The notes under the pieces: generated by a model
What the model saw: the letters and a program-made list of their open reading frames with translations, nothing else
What the model was told of the DNA's origin: nothing
Database searches by the model: none
Position numbers and translations under genes: made by a program
Assembly: GCA_016720925.1 (NCBI GenBank)
Contig: JADKJR010000005.1
Coordinates: forward strand, 310,001-374,000
Direction: 5' to 3'
DNA length: 64,000 nucleotides
Origin: Betaproteobacteria bacterium
GTDB lineage: Bacteria > Pseudomonadota > Gammaproteobacteria > Burkholderiales > Usitatibacteraceae
Part shown: piece by piece, positions 62,718 through 64,000 of the stretch
Numbering within the stretch: the stretch's first letter is position 1
How the letters are laid out: every line of letters begins with the position of its first letter

Positions 62718-63776
62718 TTAAACATCATCGACATCGCCCGGCCCCAGCCTGGCAAAGTTGCACAGCACAAAATCCGCCACGCGGGCCTTGTGAAGACTTC
62801 GATCCCCCCATGAAGCATCGAGAGCCCAAGCTCGTTTCATGAACATCTGTAAGTCCGTTTCCCATGCGTAACCCATGGCACCATGAACCTGCAAGCCATG
62901 GCGCGCCGCCAGCCAAGCTGCATCGGCGCAGGCCAGCTTGGCATGCGAGACACGCAGAGACCGACCGCTACGCTTTCTTGCCATGGCATGCGCTGCCATG
63001 TATAGAACAGGCTTGGCGAACTCTATCTTTGTGACGACGTCGGCGAGGTGGTGCTTAATGGCCTGAAAGGCACCGATGGGTCGACCGAACTGCTTGCGCT
63101 GAGCAGCGTAATCGACCGACAGATCGAGCATGCGCTGTGCAAGTCCAATCAACTGCCCGGCGACGCAGAGAGCGCCGCGATCCAACGCTTCGGCCCAAAG
63201 TCCGCGGCCAAGTTCCGCGTCGGCTACGCGCGTTCGCGCCGTTGGTGTCCACGTCACCTGGCAAAGTCGGCGCGACTGATCGATGCTCGGATTGAGCTCC
63301 ACTTCGATGCTTGCGCGCGGCACGACATGAACCTCGCCTTGATGGCAAAGCAGCAGCATGTCAGCCAAATGCGCATCGGCCACCAGCGCGTTAACAGGAT
63401 GGCCGACGGCGATGCGCATCGAACCGGAAGCGATGTTTCGTAGCAACTCGCCGGCAAGCGGCGTCAAACTTTCCAAGCCAGCCAGCAATCCGACCGCAAC
63501 GTAGGCGGTATCAGCTAGCGAATCAGGAATGCAGTAATAGCCCAGTTCCTGAGTGATCAGCGACCAATCGACGTCATCGCCACCAAAGCCGCCTTGGATC
63601 TCCGCGACAGACAGGCTAGTGAGTCCTTGCGCCGCCAGTTTGGCGCGCAACTGCGGCGAGCGACCGACATCAGTCTCCCAAATCTCGCGCAACATTTCCG
63701 GTGCCGCCTCGGTCATCAGGAAGCGGCTCGTGGCATCGCGGAAGGCAAGCTGCTGTTCGCTAAACGTAAAGTCCAT
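62718..63776 (-). CDS. Acyl-CoA dehydrogenase (short type)
   Basis: 352 residues, MDFTFSEQQLAFRDATSRFL at the start, AQRKQFGRPIGAFQAIKHHL in the C-terminal domain and the catalytic-Glu region VHGAMGYAWETDLQMFMKRA. It is shorter than average in the middle domain, as in subunits of heteromeric steroid acyl-CoA dehydrogenases. It is followed immediately upstream by another dehydrogenase (63780), a likely partner. Confidence 0.92.
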   Translation of the reverse strand: MDFTFSEQQLAFRDATSRFLMTEAAPEMLREIWETDVGRSPQLRAKLAAQGLTSLSVAEIQGGFGGDDVDWSLITQELGYYCIPDSLADTAYVAVGLLAGLESLTPLAGELLRNIASGSMRIAVGHPVNALVADAHLADMLLLCHQGEVHVVPRASIEVELNPSIDQSRRLCQVTWTPTARTRVADAELGRGLWAEALDRGALCVAGQLIGLAQRMLDLSVDYAAQRKQFGRPIGAFQAIKHHLADVVTKIEFAKPVLYMAAHAMARKRSGRSLRVSHAKLACADAAWLAARHGLQVHGAMGYAWETDLQMFMKRAWALDASWGDRSLHKARVADFVLCNFARLGPGDVDDV

Positions 63777-63779
63777 GGC

Positions 63780-64000
63780 TTAGGCCTTGGGCAAGCCGAG
63801 CATGCGCTCGGCGATGATGTTGCGCTGAATTTCATTGGTGCCTGCGTAGATGGTTCCAGCTTGGGCAAACAGAAAACCCTCTAGCCAGTTGTCAACATCG
63901 CCTGCAGCGGGCGCAGCGGGCAGCAGCTCCCCGCGCTCGCCAAGGATACGAAGGGCCGTCTCGTGCATGCGCAGATCCAACTCGGACCAGAATATCTTGT
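63780..64000 (-). CDS. Acyl-CoA dehydrogenase, C-terminal part (runs off the window)
   Basis: Only the last 70 or so residues are present: a helix with LDLRMHETALRILGERGELL and the FAD-binding end FLFAQAGTIYAGTNEIQRNI, IAERMLGLPKA. The motif AGTNEIQRNIIAERML is the classic ETF-linked dehydrogenase C-terminus. The gene continues past base 64000. It ends three bases before the next dehydrogenase, a spacing that suggests a two-subunit enzyme. Confidence 0.93.
   Translation of the reverse strand, partial: KIFWSELDLRMHETALRILGERGELLPAAPAAGDVDNWLEGFLFAQAGTIYAGTNEIQRNIIAERMLGLPKA

Noticed and set aside
1..64000. CRISPR arrays, tRNA or rRNA genes, phage genes
   Set aside because: No regularly spaced repeats, cloverleaf-like segments, rRNA motifs or phage structural genes were seen on either strand.

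Overview
The window is GC-rich DNA from a Gram-negative bacterium: it has a TonB-dependent receptor, periplasmic multihaem cytochrome, IS4-family element and DUF3016/DUF2889 proteins. A proteobacterium, probably beta, is the best guess, but no rRNA or other firm marker is present. No tRNA, rRNA or CRISPR array was seen. Almost every intact gene belongs to acyl-CoA catabolism of a bulky, probably isoprenoid, steroid-like or polycyclic substrate, or to the deazaflavin cofactor F420, which is uncommon in proteobacteria.

Layout. 1-2.6 kb: a decayed F420-dependent luciferase-like gene split by an IS4 element with its target duplication, then a dead SDR. 2.9-8.2 kb: folE2, a FATP-type acyl-CoA ligase, and divergently a frameshifted nitronate-monooxygenase-like gene with an orphan etfB. 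8.2-29.1 kb (minus strand): a long catabolic run of MFS transporter, enoyl-CoA hydratases, an F420-dependent LLM, six class III CoA-transferase/racemase genes, two acyl-CoA dehydrogenases, a MaoC pair, SDR, amidohydrolase, F420:NADPH reductase (npdG), DUF35 plus Ltp2-like thiolase fold, and a MenB/BadI-like crotonase. 29.5-38.3 kb (plus strand): Ddn-like F420 enzyme, OYE-type reductase, the F420 biosynthesis operon cofE-cofD-cofC-cofGH, an LLM and a SnoaL-like protein. 38.8-45.6 kb (minus): TonB receptor, SDR, OYE, DUF3016 and acyl-CoA carboxylase. 46-47.6 kb: AraC remnant and phosphotransferase. 47.6-51.4 kb (minus): GMC oxidoreductase and dienoyl-CoA reductase. 51.6-58.7 kb (plus): enoyl-CoA hydratase, CrtC-like protein, sulfatase, octahaem cytochrome-TPR, EthD, SDR, truncated amidase. 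58.7-64 kb (minus): acyl-CoA ligase, nitroreductase, etfAB and two acyl-CoA dehydrogenases.

The most interesting signal outside the genes is a 16-bp palindrome, consensus TCGTCC-N4-GGACGR. It recurs in eight intergenic or gene-end positions, mostly 40-150 bp in front of catabolic operons, and appears to define one regulon. No full-length regulator that could bind it is present; the only regulator is a truncated AraC.

Working model (inference): the receptor imports the substrate, ligases and CoA-transferases activate it, dehydrogenases, MaoC hydratases and the Ltp2-like aldolase shorten it, OYE, LLM and Ddn enzymes reduce or oxidise rings, NpdG and the cof operon supply F420H2, and ETF carries electrons away. 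About 25-30 single-base indels interrupt otherwise well-preserved reading frames. Many look like homopolymer miscalls, so several frameshifted genes may be intact in the organism.
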